Shown piece after piece: positions 43,237-54,282 of a stretch of DNA of 64,000 nucleotides (position 1 is its first letter; each line of letters starts with the position of its first letter). Location of the stretch: assembly GCA_022570795.1 (NCBI GenBank), contig JAKUDP010000011.1, positions 558,001 to 622,000 of the forward strand, given 5' to 3'. The position numbers were made by a program, and so were the translations under genes. This DNA is from Sphaerulina vaccinii. Lineage: Eukaryota > Ascomycota > Dothideomycetes > Mycosphaerellales > Mycosphaerellaceae. The notes below the pieces were generated by a model that made no database searches, was not told the DNA's origin, and was given only the letters and a program-made list of their open reading frames with translations.

Positions 43237-44246
43237 TCACTTCTTACAGAGCGCACAGCGCTTAAGTCGGCCGCAGTCCCTGTCCCACTCGCCGTCGTAG
43301 GACACTTCCTGCTCCCACTTCTCGACTTTGTCTCCACCACCACGTCTCTCCAACTTCTTCTCTGCTGATTTCAAAGTTTGCTTGTAGCTCTTAAGAGCCT
43401 TGACCGTTGGCAAAGGCTCCCCCAATTCCAACGTGATGGCTTTGCTCAAGTCCACCTCGTCCTTGTGGCGACAGTGGAGATGTAAAAGCGTTTGCAAGTC
43501 TCGAAGCGGAGTTGACAAGAGCTCCTCGGCCAGATCGTACATATCTCCAAGTGTACAATCAAGGTCGAGTACAATGGTCTGCCTGAACATCTCAGGCTTG
43601 TAAGGTATGTTCATGGGCCAGCTGAGCAAGGATGTCTTGAGAGAGTGTTTGGAGTGCGCAAGCTTGATCTTCCTCCACGAAGCGTTCTTGTTATTATATG
43701 TAGATACTCCCATCTTCGCTCGAGCTTTGGAAGTCAAATCTCGCCATGGCCCATAGGCGGGCAAAGTGAACGTCTCCGCGTTGCCTTGAAGTTTCGAAAT
43801 TCGCCATGCTTCGGCAAGGCCAAGGAGCTTGTCGAATACCCCCACAGCGGGCTGAGATTGCCGACAGCGCCTGTATCGATGCTCGTGTCGTGGTCAAGAA
43901 GCATGAGCTGCCGGAGTGTTTTCGAGCCCAGAATAGTAGAGCGAAAAGTTGAATTGACCCTCTGCAGCCTGAAAAGCTTCTTGGCAGGCTTCCACTCACC
44001 AGCTGGCTCAGTGAGATGGAGCAGTATCTGCTCCAGAAGTTCCACGATACCGAAAGTCCGCGCGACGGCCGTTGGAGCAATGATCATTTCGTTCGGCTCA
44101 GTGTCGTGGTCCTCCACCTCAGTAGCAATGTCTACCTTGCGCTTCTTGCGAGCTGGCGCGGCGAGCTCAGCTACTTCAGCCTGCATAGTGGCAAGTGTGT
44201 CCATCTGCTTGCGGACGCGGCCGGATCTGCGTGGTCCGCCTTCCAT
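43237..44246 (-). pseudogene. F-box-like protein gene with a frameshift in a C5/G5 run
   Basis: Start ATG at 44246-44244 (MEGGPRRSGRVRKQMDTL). The N-terminus is basic (AAPARKKRKVD, a likely nuclear localisation signal). An F-box-like motif follows (VARTFGIVELLEQILLHL), then LFRLQRVNSTFRSTILGSK, the standard second block of this fungal F-box family. The frame reads to NLSPLWG and is lost at a G5 run (forward C5, 43839-43843). Coding continues in another frame with VFDKLLGLAEAWRISKL, the PWRDLTSKARAKMGV block and NASWRKIKLAH, ending at 43237. One added G restores a protein of about 336 aa. No intron can explain the shift. Homopolymer sequencing error and a true frameshift both remain possible. 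Confidence 0.75.
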
Positions 44247-45273
44247 TGCGGCTTCGTTCGTGACTCTTGAGGTGCGGACGGCTTGTGTCTGATGCGATGT
44301 GAAGGAGAAAGGAATAGAAGATGAAGAACTCAGATCCTGCTTGAACTCCTGTTTGCTTGTGCGGCAACAGCCAGACAAGTGGGTCGTTCGCGGATGTCTG
44401 CATATAATGCATCATCTTCATGGAGGGCAGGCCTATGCTCGTTGTCAGTGGGCATCAAAGGAACGGCGACAGCGCTTTTATCATTGAGCTTTAAAACGCG
44501 ACAGGTGCTTTCCAGTGAGAGTCGAGTCATCTTGCCATGTCAGGACAGACTGCGCAGCATAGTGAGCAGAACTACTGCTGAACCTTGACTTCGTGCGTAG
44601 AGACCACGATCACGTCTCAGGGTGGTCTGGAAGTGAGATCACGTGCCATCGCACAGCATTGAGTTCTTCGTGCTGTTGTTCTGCGAACTGGCTTCCAAGA
44701 GGAGAGTGGTGCTGTGCTGAGATGAAGAAGAGAACACGTACGTTCTCGTGAAATGTCGCGATTCACCCGTAGCAACGAGCTAAGCTACCCTTGTACGTGC
44801 TCCAAGCGCCTGGAGCGAGACAAGTCGCCGACGACGACGACGAGCACCGATCGGGCACTTATTTAGCCTTTTACTCGTCGACAATCTCCCAGTCAGCTGG
44901 CGGTCAGCATTCGATGAGCGTTCCAAGACCGACAAGTCTCTCAGCGACACCGATGTATGCTTGAGAGGGAGATAAAAGTAGTGAAGTGATCTGGAGTGCT
45001 TTGGAGCAAAGGTGGGCTGTCCTTGGAGAGAGACCCTGATTTGTAGCGGTAAGCATTGTTCGAGCATTGATCATTTGATGGCCCGCGCCACTACCCCTCC
45101 ATAGCGTAATCGGACGTTGAGGTGGAAAAAATGAAACTCTTCCTCACATTCCAGCCATTCCTCATCCCTCTCTCCTACATCCACCTTCACCTCTTCCAAC
45201 AAACTCTCACTGTCTGCATAACGCCGGCAGCTTCTTCATCATTTCCAACAGATATCTCAGAGTCGCCAGCAAG
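44247..45273. promoter_or_regulatory. upstream region of MET6
   Basis: Contains a CACGTG palindrome at 44640-44645, the core site of Cbf1-type factors that act on sulfur genes in yeasts; linkage to MET6 (about 630 bp away) is inference. A pyrimidine-rich tract at about 45140-45250 just before the ATG is typical of a highly expressed fungal promoter and leader. Confidence 0.4.
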
Positions 45274-47657
45274 ATGGTGCAATCATCTGTGAGTAGACAC
45301 CGGAGCAGTTGGAATTGCCTCAAAAACAATGGGAACAATGGCTAACACGAACTGAACAGGTTCTCGGTTTCCCACGTATGGGACGCCTGCGTGACCTCAA
45401 GAAGGCCAATGAGGCGTACTGGGCTGACAAGCTCTCTCGTGATGAGCTTCTCGCTGAGGGAAAGAGACTGAGACTTGAGCACTGGAAGATCCAAAAGGAC
45501 GCCGGTGTGGACATCATCCCATCGAACGACTTTGCATATTACGACCATGTCCTCGACCACATCCAGATGTTCAACGCTGTGCCAGAGCGATACAGCAGCG
45601 CCAAGCTCCACAAGCTTGACGAGTACTTCGCCATGGGTCGTGGCCACCAGAAGGATGGCGTTGACGTGCCATCGCTGGAGATGGTCAAGTGGTTCGACTC
45701 GAACTACCACTACGTCAAGCCAACTCTGCAAGACAACCAGACCTTCACTCTCGCAGAGAACCCAAAGCCAGTTGTTGAGTTCCTCGAGGCCAAGGAGGCT
45801 GGCATCACCACCCGCCCTGTGCTGCTCGGTCCAGTTTCTTTCCTCGCTCTCGGAAAGGCTGACCGCGGCTCATCCGTCGACCCAATCACCCTCCTTGAGA
45901 AGCTTCTTCCAGTCTACGAGCAGCTCCTCACTCAGCTCAAGGAGGCTGGTGCCGAGACTGTCCAGATCGACGAGCCAGTCCTCGTTTTCGATCTCCCATC
46001 AAAGACCCGCGCGGCCTTCAAGCCAGCCTACGAGAAGCTCACCGCTCTCCAGGGAAGCAAGGGCCCACAACTCGTCCTCGCCACCTACTTCGGTGACGTT
46101 GTCCACAACTTCGATGTCATCGACTCTGCTCTGACCGGCACCTACGCTTTCCACGTCGACCTCGTTCGCCACCCAGAACAGCTCAGCAAGGTCATCGAGC
46201 ACCTCGGACCAAAGCAGATCTTGTCTGCTGGTGTCGTTGACGGCCGTAACATCTGGAAGACCAACTTCAAGAAGGCCATTGAGGTCGTCGAGACCGCTGT
46301 GCAGAAGCTCGGAAAGGAGCGCGTTATTGTCGCCACTTCTTCCTCGCTTCTCCACACCCCACACACCCTTGCCAGCGAGAAGAACCTCGACGAAGAGGTT
46401 CGCGCTTGGTTCTCCTTCGCCAGCGAGAAGGCTTCTGAGGTTGCCATTATCGCTAAGGCTGTCACCAGCGGCCCAGAGTCAGTCAAGGCTGAGCTCGAGG
46501 CTAACGCCAAGGACGCACAATCGCGTGCTACTTCTAAGCGCACCAACAACCCAGAGGTTAAGGAGCGGGTCGAGGCTGTCAAGAAGGAGGACTACGAGCG
46601 CAAGTCGAACTTCGACATCCGTTACGCCGCACAGAAGAAGCACCTCAACCTTCCTACCTTCCCAACCACCACCATCGGTTCCTTCCCACAGACCAAGGAC
46701 ATCCGTATCCAGCGCAACAAGTTCACCAAGGGTGAGATCACCGCTGAGGAGTACGAGAAGTTCATCGAGAAGGAGATTCAGGAATGCATTAACATTCAGG
46801 AAGAGCTTGGTCTTGATGTCTTCGTTCACGGCGAGCCAGAGCGTAACGACATGGTGCAATACTTCGGTGAGCGCCTCGACGGATATGTCTTCACCACACA
46901 CGCCTGGGTCCAGTCCTACGGTTCCCGCTGCGTCCGCCCACCGATCCTTGTCGGTGATGTCTCCCGCCCAGCACCAATGACTGTCAAGGAGAGCAAGTAC
47001 GCCGCCAGCATCAGCAAGAAGCCAATGAAGGGTATGCTTACTGGCCCAATCACCTGCCTGCGATGGTCGTTCCCTCGTGACGATGTCCACCAGTCTGTCC
47101 AGGCTCAGCAGCTCGCTCTCGCGCTCCGCGATGAGGTTGTTGACCTTGAGGCCGCCGGTGTCTACGTCATCCAGATCGACGAGCCAGCTCTCCGTGAGGG
47201 TCTGCCTCTGCGCTCTGGCTCTGAGCGTGAGAAGTACCTCGAGTGGGCTGTCAACAGCTTCAAGCTCTCTGCCGCAGGTGTTCAGGACTCTACCCAGATC
47301 CACTCTCACTTCTGCTACTCCGAGTTCCAGGACTTCTTCCACGCCATCGCCGCTCTCGACGCCGATGTCCTCTCCATCGAGAACAGCAAGTCTGATGCCA
47401 AGCTCCTCAAGGTCTTCATTGACGAGGCCTACCCACGTCACATCGGTCCAGGTGTCTACGACATCCACAGCCCTCGTGTTCCAAGTGAGCAGGAGATCAA
47501 GGACCGCATCCAGGAGATGCTTCAGTACCTCAAGCCAGACCAGCTCTGGATCAACCCTGACTGTGGTCTCAAGACCCGTCAATGGAAGGAGACCAAGGCT
47601 GCTCTCGTCAACATGGTCAACGCTGCCAAGTACTTCCGCGAGCAGCACAGCAAGTAA
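45274..47657 (+). CDS. MET6: cobalamin-independent methionine synthase, 770 aa
   Basis: MetE-type enzyme that transfers methyl from methyltetrahydrofolate polyglutamate to homocysteine, the last step of methionine synthesis. Exon 1 (45274-45288) encodes only MVQSS. The 71-bp intron (GTGAGT...GAACAG) leads to exon 2 (45360-47657), which begins VLGFPRMGRLRDLKKANEAY, the family N-terminus. Two MetE barrels are visible. The catalytic one has the zinc ligands in IHSHFCYSEF and NPDCGLKTR, and the folate loop TTTIGSFPQTKDIR. Codon use is strongly biased (CTC, GTC, CCA, AAG), unlike most neighbours, as expected of high expression. That bias also creates a long meaningless antisense ORF. Confidence 0.97.
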
Positions 47658-48090
47658 ACACTTCATTGTGTCCTTCTTGCTTGCGTAATTTACTGTCCTG
47701 TATGGTGTTCCTGGCGCAACTAAAAAGGAATGGGATGGTTTTTGCCGATCTTAGCGTCGGTGTAGCACTCAACAGCTACGATTCAACAAGTGATACCCCA
47801 ATTTACTCAACGTCTTTATCAGCGAGGAGTTTCAACAGAAAGGAAAAAGGTCTGTTGTCATGATGGAATGAACAGAAAAGTTACAGCCTGAGACCTCAAC
47901 ATGTCTTGGGTACGGTTGCAGATGGGAGGGCATCTTGTAACCAGTGACTTGAGAGAAAGAGCTATGCTCATAGATAGGTAGCTACTACCTAGAATGTACT
48001 ATTGATGAGAAAGGTGCTTTCTTGGGACTCCTTCAACTACTTTACTTCTGACCATCTACACTTCGACAATAATCACATGCTTACTTGAAG
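47658..48090. other. intergenic, nothing recognised
   Basis: MET6 3' flank and promoter of the next gene. Confidence 0.35.
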
Positions 48091-49786
48091 ATGGTATCAC
48101 GAAAGTCGCCTGCGCACACTCGCAGCTTTCGCAGCATTCGAGATGCGGCTAGCAGTCAACTGTCAATGTAAGCAGACATTCCCTCAGCTGTATGCCAGTC
48201 TCACTGACGCCGTAAACAGTACCCCGTCACCTTACGATGGCCCAAACAGTGCTCTCCAGGTTCCCTCCAACACAAGCGACCGCCGCTACTCACTCTCCAG
48301 CTCGCGCCGCCCTTCGACCTACACTCGCTCCCAGCGCTCCCAGAGCTTGATGATTTCAAGCCAAGATGCCAATAAGCTCATGGTCGAGGCACTCGCCATC
48401 CAGGAACAGCATGACCTTCCAGCTTCAGATATCAACAGACGTCCAAGCACTCAGTCTATCAATGATGGCAGGCGTCTCAGCATTCGACCCGAAGCATACA
48501 CTGGTAATTCGAATCTTTCTAGTCGCTCGCGACGTACCATGAGTGTTGTAGCAGAAGATCCAAGTCTACTGTTCGCGAAGGCTCTCAGAGAACATCAGCA
48601 AAGCAAGGATCTGTTCCGCTCAGAGAGCAAACGTCGCGAAGGCGAAGAAGCAGAAGCTTTGTCGCCGGACGAAGACACATTCGATCAAGAGCAGCAACTA
48701 CCTTCTTTCTCTTTCTCTCACACGTCTTCATAGCCTGTAGACGTGTCAGAGCAACAACAACCACGAATCCACACAACACTGTCATCCTGGACTCGCTGGC
48801 CTTCTCACACTCGACCCGAACGTTCTCTCTCAGCAACCATATCCGATGGAGTCATCGTGCGAGACTTCGCAGATCCAGCGACTCGCCGACATGCGTTCAC
48901 TCACGAAACACTTCTTCATCAGTTGCAACCCAATGCTGGCAGGTTTCAAGTCTTGAGGCACGCAACTAAGAACATCGGCAATGTAGCGAGATACTACGGC
49001 ACACTTCTGACTTCACCTCGGAGCTATCGTGGAGCGAATCGCCGAACTTCAATCAATGTCTCAGCGGGAACATTAGTACATCCCGAACTCGAAATGGTGG
49101 CCATGGGTGCTGACCATGATGTCCATACACATGAACATCATCGCCATCTGAAAGAGATTGAAAGGAAGTTCGAAGAAGAGCTTGAAAAGGCTGAAGAAGA
49201 GATTGCACTTGCCAAGAGGGTACTTTCGGGTAAAGCGAAGGGCAAAGGTAGAGCTACGGGTTTGAAGCTGGACCTAGGAGGCATGAAGGCTACGACGCCG
49301 GCCAGTGGTAGTGGTTTTGATAAGGTGGCTGGAGCGAAGGCTGGGACGCCCTTCGCTGAACAAGGAGGCTTTGATTGGAGTGGTGGGAAAGCAAAGGCAA
49401 AGCCAAACTTGAAGCTTGATCTTGGAGCTTTTAGTTTTGGTGCTCCATCTGCTGCTGATGTTGGTATCCCTCCTGCTTTGGCGAGGGTCGATAGTGGTCA
49501 AGACAAGCTTGAAAAAGCAGGGTTCGATTGGGGTCGCAAGAAGAAGCCTGGCTTGAAGCTAGATCTTGGGGGTTTCAAGTTCGGTGCGAGTGCTGCTGCT
49601 GACAGTGGTCCTCGCGGTTTGTCGAGGGCTGACAGTGGGTTCGACAAGATCGCTGGAGCGAAAGCTGGGACGCCTTTTGTCGAGAAGAGTGGCTTTGACT
49701 TTTCGTTTGAAAGGAGTAGCAGGAGTGACAGAGATGATGTTGATCCGCTGGCTGCCGTTGATGAAGACGAGGAAGTGCCGCCGTAG
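48091..49786 (+). pseudogene. hypothetical protein with C-terminal repeats, interrupted by in-frame TAG
   Basis: Not recognised. Exon 1 is 48091-48167 (MVSRKSPAHTRSFRSIRD). The 52-bp intron (GTAAGC...AAACAG) leads to 48220. The frame runs to a TAG at 48731-48733 after SFSFSHTSS and continues in the same frame with PVDVSEQQQPRIHTTLSSW-TRW to 49786. No ATG follows the stop until well inside ordered sequence, so this is best read as one gene of about 547 codons with a nonsense change. The N-terminal half is Ser/Arg-rich. A charged helix is at about residues 345-380. The C-terminal third repeats two motifs: LKLDLGGFKFG-like (three times) and SGFDKIAGAKAGTPF-like (twice, plus a degenerate copy). 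A disordered, possibly phosphorylated protein is inferred. Confidence 0.65.
49250..49720 (+). repeat. intragenic amino-acid repeats
   Basis: Three copies of LKLDLG(G/A)(F/M)-type units begin near 49264, 49408 and 49555. SGFDKxAGAKAGTPFxE occurs near 49312 and 49638, with a shortened SGQDKLEKAGFDW version near 49494. Copies alternate, as if a two-part unit had been duplicated. Confidence 0.7.
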
Positions 49787-50626
49787 CCAGTGATGGACCT
49801 TTGGGTGGTATGGAGCGCGTCAATGCTACTGATGAAGTCTCTCGCCTCCGTTGACATCTCACACGCTAGTTGACCGACCACGCCATCGTGGAGACTGACA
49901 TTCACTGACCTGTGTGTATCCACGAAGTAGAGCTACGGGGACGACTTACTTCGTCCGAGGGATCCCAGTGGCCTAAGACCCTTTTGGTATATCGATTCAA
50001 GGCTCGAAGGAATTGGTCGTTGCCGGTGCACGCTGTCTTCGCTTCGGGCTGTGTAGAGGACAGTAAGTGCGAGAGACTTTGGACACGAAGCTAGTCTTTA
50101 GTTGCAACCGATCCGTTTTATAGTATCGAACTGAATATCACCCTAAGGGTGTTCGTAGTAGCATAGACAGCGCAAGGTCGCGGAGAGAGCAGCGACGATG
50201 GTTGATCGCACCACTTCTCACCGCTGATACCATGATGAACCCTGAGCATCTCTGCTCGCGTGCTCCGAAGCTCTCGTCTCTAACAGGCAGGTCACACCAG
50301 CTCTGGGATTTTCATGTTCCAGACTCGTCCTCGCTTAGCTGATGGACAGCGCTCAGCTCCTTCGATAGCTCTTCATGCTGTGTAACTAGTATCGCCAAAG
50401 CTCTTGCAGATGCATGCGGTATGCATGCACCTCAGATTATTGTAGTACTTGCATTTCAGCCGCAATATGTCAACTTCAGGAAGACATCCGGCCGTAGCGA
50501 CCACAATCTATCATGGCATATGCATGTTCTTGACCTAGTCCCGTCGCGTGTGGTCGAGAAGTTTGTTATACAGCGATGCCAAGCACTTTAGCGTATTTTT
50601 ATGATCCTACTCCGAGGCAATCCGAT
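49787..50626. other. intergenic, nothing recognised
   Basis: 3' flank of the repeat-containing gene up to the MITE. No supported ORF. Confidence 0.35.
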
Positions 50627-50634
50627 GTCTCCCT

Positions 50635-50953
50635 CATAGTGTTTGATTATTGATTTTATTATGATTATAAGGCTATAATCATGATAAGTACTTATTCTTA
50701 CTTACTACTTACTTACTACTGATTATAATAAGGGACCGTGCCATCAACCCTGCTAGCGCCGGGGCCTCGGCGGAGAGGAGTCTGAGGTACGTTGACTACC
50801 CCCTCCCCTTACAACTACCTCTATACGAGGCTATCCGAGCTCCTCTGATTATGACTTATTACTTGACTATGATTATGGACCCGTAATTATAGTTATAATA
50901 AGTGCTTATTATGATTACTTGACTTACTACATAATCAGTAATCAAACACTATG
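50635..50953. mobile_element. hAT-like MITE, 319 bp, with 8-bp target-site duplication
   Basis: Terminal inverted repeats of 21 bp (CATAGTGTTTGATTAYTGATT, one mismatch) at 50635-50655 and 50933-50953. They are flanked by a perfect 8-bp direct repeat GTCTCCCT at 50627-50634 and 50954-50961. An 8-bp duplication is characteristic of hAT elements. The interior is very AT-rich, with many TTACTTACT/ATTATAAT units and subterminal inverted repeats around a GC-rich core (about 50756-50790). No transposase ORF is present, so it is a non-autonomous element. The exact duplication and near-identical ends suggest a fairly recent insertion. Confidence 0.85.
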
Positions 50954-50961
50954 GTCTCCCT

Positions 50962-51502
50962 GCACCTTTCCCATACAACCACCACGCCTTCATGCCTTCA
51001 CGCCCAAGCTTGTGCTTCGCTACCTTGACAAAGCAGCCAAGACGTACAAAATAGCTTCTTGCACCACGGAAGGCTTGAGGCTGACTGCAGAGACTTTCTG
51101 GCTATTCCTTCAGTTGTGAAATGGCTTGAAGGAATGTGTTTGTCTCACCCCATCAGTACCAACACCCATGATTCCAGTCGAGCTTACTGGACCAAAACCC
51201 AGCTGGAAGATAAGCTGCTTCCTGGATAGGCCTTAGTCAGGACCCGTGAGTATGGAGACCATGCGGAGTGGTGTTCATCAGCAATGGTGATTGGACATTG
51301 GCACAGATCCTCTCCTTCGTGGCTTCACGGACGTAGCACAGCAAGGATTGCCCTAGACCTTCCAGCGAGATATAGGCATCCTCCGACCAGCCATGCATAG
51401 ACGAGCTGAACGTTGGGCGAAAACATATAAGGAAGAGTAGCAGAGGCGTATGTCTTTCCAGTAGGTCTTGTCCTGTACTACTGACTGAAGCACTTGCACA
51501 AC
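50962..51502. other. upstream region of the MFS transporter
   Basis: Between the MITE and the transporter ATG. No further feature was seen. The MITE is about 550 bp from the start codon. Confidence 0.35.
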
Positions 51503-53415
51503 ATGGCCGAGCTCAAGGCAGCATTCGTTGATGAGAAACCGATCTCAAACAGCAGCACTCCGCCAGCGGACAGCCTCAAACATGTAGCCGCTACCGCTAA
51601 CCCGCTCAACGGACCCGACGCCGATAAGTCTGAAGAGGACAGAGCAGCACTAGTTCGTGATTCTCAAGCAAGACAATGCTCAAGACTTTGCTGACGGCAT
51701 CACGTAGGACAAGAAGCTCATGAGAAAGGTCGATGCTAACCTCATCCCTTGGTTATGCCTCGTTTACCTGCTATGCTTCCTCGACAGAACGAACATTGGT
51801 AAGTGGTGACAGCTCAACAATAGAAGAGCCCTCCACTAACAAGAGGTAGGCAACGCTCGACTGGCAGGCATGGAAAAGGACTTAGACATGAACCCGAAAG
51901 GCCACGACTACAATGTCGCATTGACCATCTTCTTCGTCTCGTACGCAGGAGCTGAGCCTTTCACCAATCGTCAGTACTCTGTGAGCTTAAGACGATGCAA
52001 TCAGCTAATCCGTAGCCAGTTCTCATGAAGAAGGTGGGACCGCGCGTGTTCTTCACTTCTGTTGTTCTGACATGGGTATGTGGTTGTGCGGCCGCGGTGA
52101 AGTAGTTGCTGACGTACCACAGGGACTATGCATGATGTGTATGGGACTAGTTCACAACTACTCGGGTCTCCTCGCTGCACGATGGTTCCTTGGTATCACA
52201 GAGGCTGGGCTGTTCCGTAAGTCAGAAGAACTGTTACATACGTACGACAGATCCACGTGCTGACATGACACAGCCGGCGTCAATTACTACTTGTCATGCT
52301 GGTACAAACGCTCAGAGCTTGGCCTGAGACTTGCAGTTTTCTTCGCCAATGCCGCTCTGGCAGGGTCCTTCGGTGGACTGCTCGCCGCTGCTATAGCGAA
52401 CATGGACGGACTAGGCGGCAAAGCTGGTTGGGCATGGCATGTTTACCATCCATCACATTACCATCCATCGCATCCTTGACAGACATGCTAACATGTCATC
52501 AGGATCTTTATCATTGAAGGTCTCGCTACAATGGTCGTCGGTGCTTTCTGCTGGTGGATGATCTTCGACTGGGTAGGTCTTAATCTGCTTAATGGCTTAC
52601 TGCCCCAAGCTGATCAATGTGTTTTACAGCCCGACACGGCTCGTTTCTTGTCCCACGAAGACCGCCTCCGTGTCAAGTACCGTTTAGCTGCAGATACCCA
52701 ATCGAGCTCTGGAGAGCATTTCGACAAGCGCCACATCGCCTCCGCCCTCAAAGACTGGAAATGCTGGGCCTACTGCGTCACCGAGATGGGTAACTTCATG
52801 CCATTGTATGCCTTCAGCTTGTTCCTGCCTACGATCGTAGCAGGCATGGGCTACAAAGGAACCCACGCACAACTTCTTACAGTTCCGCCTTATGCTGTCG
52901 CAGCATGCCTGACTGTATTCGTAGGTTGGCTTGCTGATCGCACACAACAACGCGGGATCTGTAACATGGTTGTCGTCACTTTCGGCATTGTAGGCTTCAT
53001 CATGCTACTTGCTAGCGATGATCCGCACGTGCAGTATGCTGGGACGTTCTTAGGAGCCATGGGCATTTATCCCACGATACCGAACAACCTCTCTTGGGCA
53101 GCGAACAACACGCAGGGTACATACAAACGTGGAATCCTGCTTGGTGTCGTCGTTGGCTGGGGTAACCTGAACGGCATCGTGTCGAGTAATATCTACCTCT
53201 CAAAGGAGAAGCCAAAATACACCACTGGACATGCCGTCGTCTTGGCCTACCTTGTTGTGTGTCAATTCGGAGGCACTGCGGTCATTCGCACTATGCTGGC
53301 TCGAGAGAATAAGAAGAGGAGATCTGGGCAACGCGATCATATGCTCGATGGCATGACAGAGGATGAGATCATGGTGCAAGGAGACAATAGACCAGACTTC
53401 TTATACACGCTTTAG
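51503..53415 (+). CDS. MFS anion:cation symporter (Dal5/Tna1-like), 509 aa, eight exons
   Basis: Plasma-membrane transporter of the fungal ACS family (allantoate, nicotinate, pantothenate and similar acids). The exons are 51503-51652, 51708-51798, 51850-51969, 52020-52075, 52123-52216, 52274-52436, 52503-52572 and 52630-53415, and the joined length keeps frame throughout. Motifs are DANLIPWLCLVYLLCFLDRT-NIGNARLAGM, PFTNLLMKKVGPRVF, ARWFLGITEAGLFPGVNYYL and WYKRSELGLRLAVFF. The sixth intron has a GC donor (GCATGT at 52437) with a CTAAC branch; it restores GWAW-IFIIEGLATMVVG. Intron 1 has an unusual GTTCGT donor. The substrate cannot be assigned. Confidence 0.92.
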
Positions 53416-54282
53416 AGATATCGCGCTTCGAATAGATCACACTGCTACACGTACAGGTCGTATTTTACGTTGCTCTCATACCAATCATCTCTGTTGACAT
53501 ATATCTTGCACATATCTCCCATTTCTGTCTGCTGGCAGGCGCCTTTGCTTACATATGGTTGATAGCTGCATAGGTAAGTTATACACGTCACGGAATGCTG
53601 CAATCAAGCGCAGACTTCATGCTATAAAGTGTGAAAGTGTGGAAGAGGAAGAAAGAAGTGTGCTTTATATATGAATATAATTCATCCAATCCCAGGACAT
53701 TTAGCTATCTTCCGCACATCCCGCGTAGAGTCTGACTGGCTGCGATGGCGAATTTTAGGCAAGCAATCATTTCCACCTCGATGGGAAAAGGTTTCTCCTT
53801 CGTACTCCTCAACCACGCTTCTCAAACCTGCTTGATGTGCAATGTGACAAGTCGCCTGCAACGGAGAGGCTCCAAGAAGATGACATGATGCCTGAAATCT
53901 CCTCCGGCCCTCACTCCCTCGAGCGAAAGAAGACATGCTGCGGCGACAACCATCACAAAGTCTCAACAAGACCAGTCTGAAGCTTTCCTAGCAAGCACTC
54001 TAGCTAAATTTTTGACAGACGCCTAGAAGCACGTGGCCATCCGTCCTCATGCTTCTTTCGGCTATAAGGATTGTAAAGAAGCCTAATGCAGATATGTGGC
54101 GTACTTATACTTGCCTAGTGTGGACTATGGAAGACTACCAACGCCTTTGAACGCCTTGCGCGGTGACTCCGGAGTTCGAAAAGTGTCTCGAAGCGAGAGA
54201 TGGAGCATACGTATGGGCAAGGCGGATCATCTTTGAGCTGTAGGTTGTGCCTGCTGATTCCCTCTTCTTCTCTCTGCACAAG
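53416..54282. other. intergenic, one unsupported minus-strand frame
   Basis: A minus-strand frame at 53682-53990 (LRLCDGCRRSMSSF...FSHRGGNDCLPKIRHR) is Cys/His-containing but has no upstream ATG. It could be a terminal exon behind a CTAG acceptor, or chance. Confidence 0.25.

Noticed and set aside
46479..47666. Long antisense ORF (395 codons) opposite MET6
   Set aside because: It is a by-product of the strong codon bias of MET6; no ordered domain and a Leu/Val/Asp-dominated composition.
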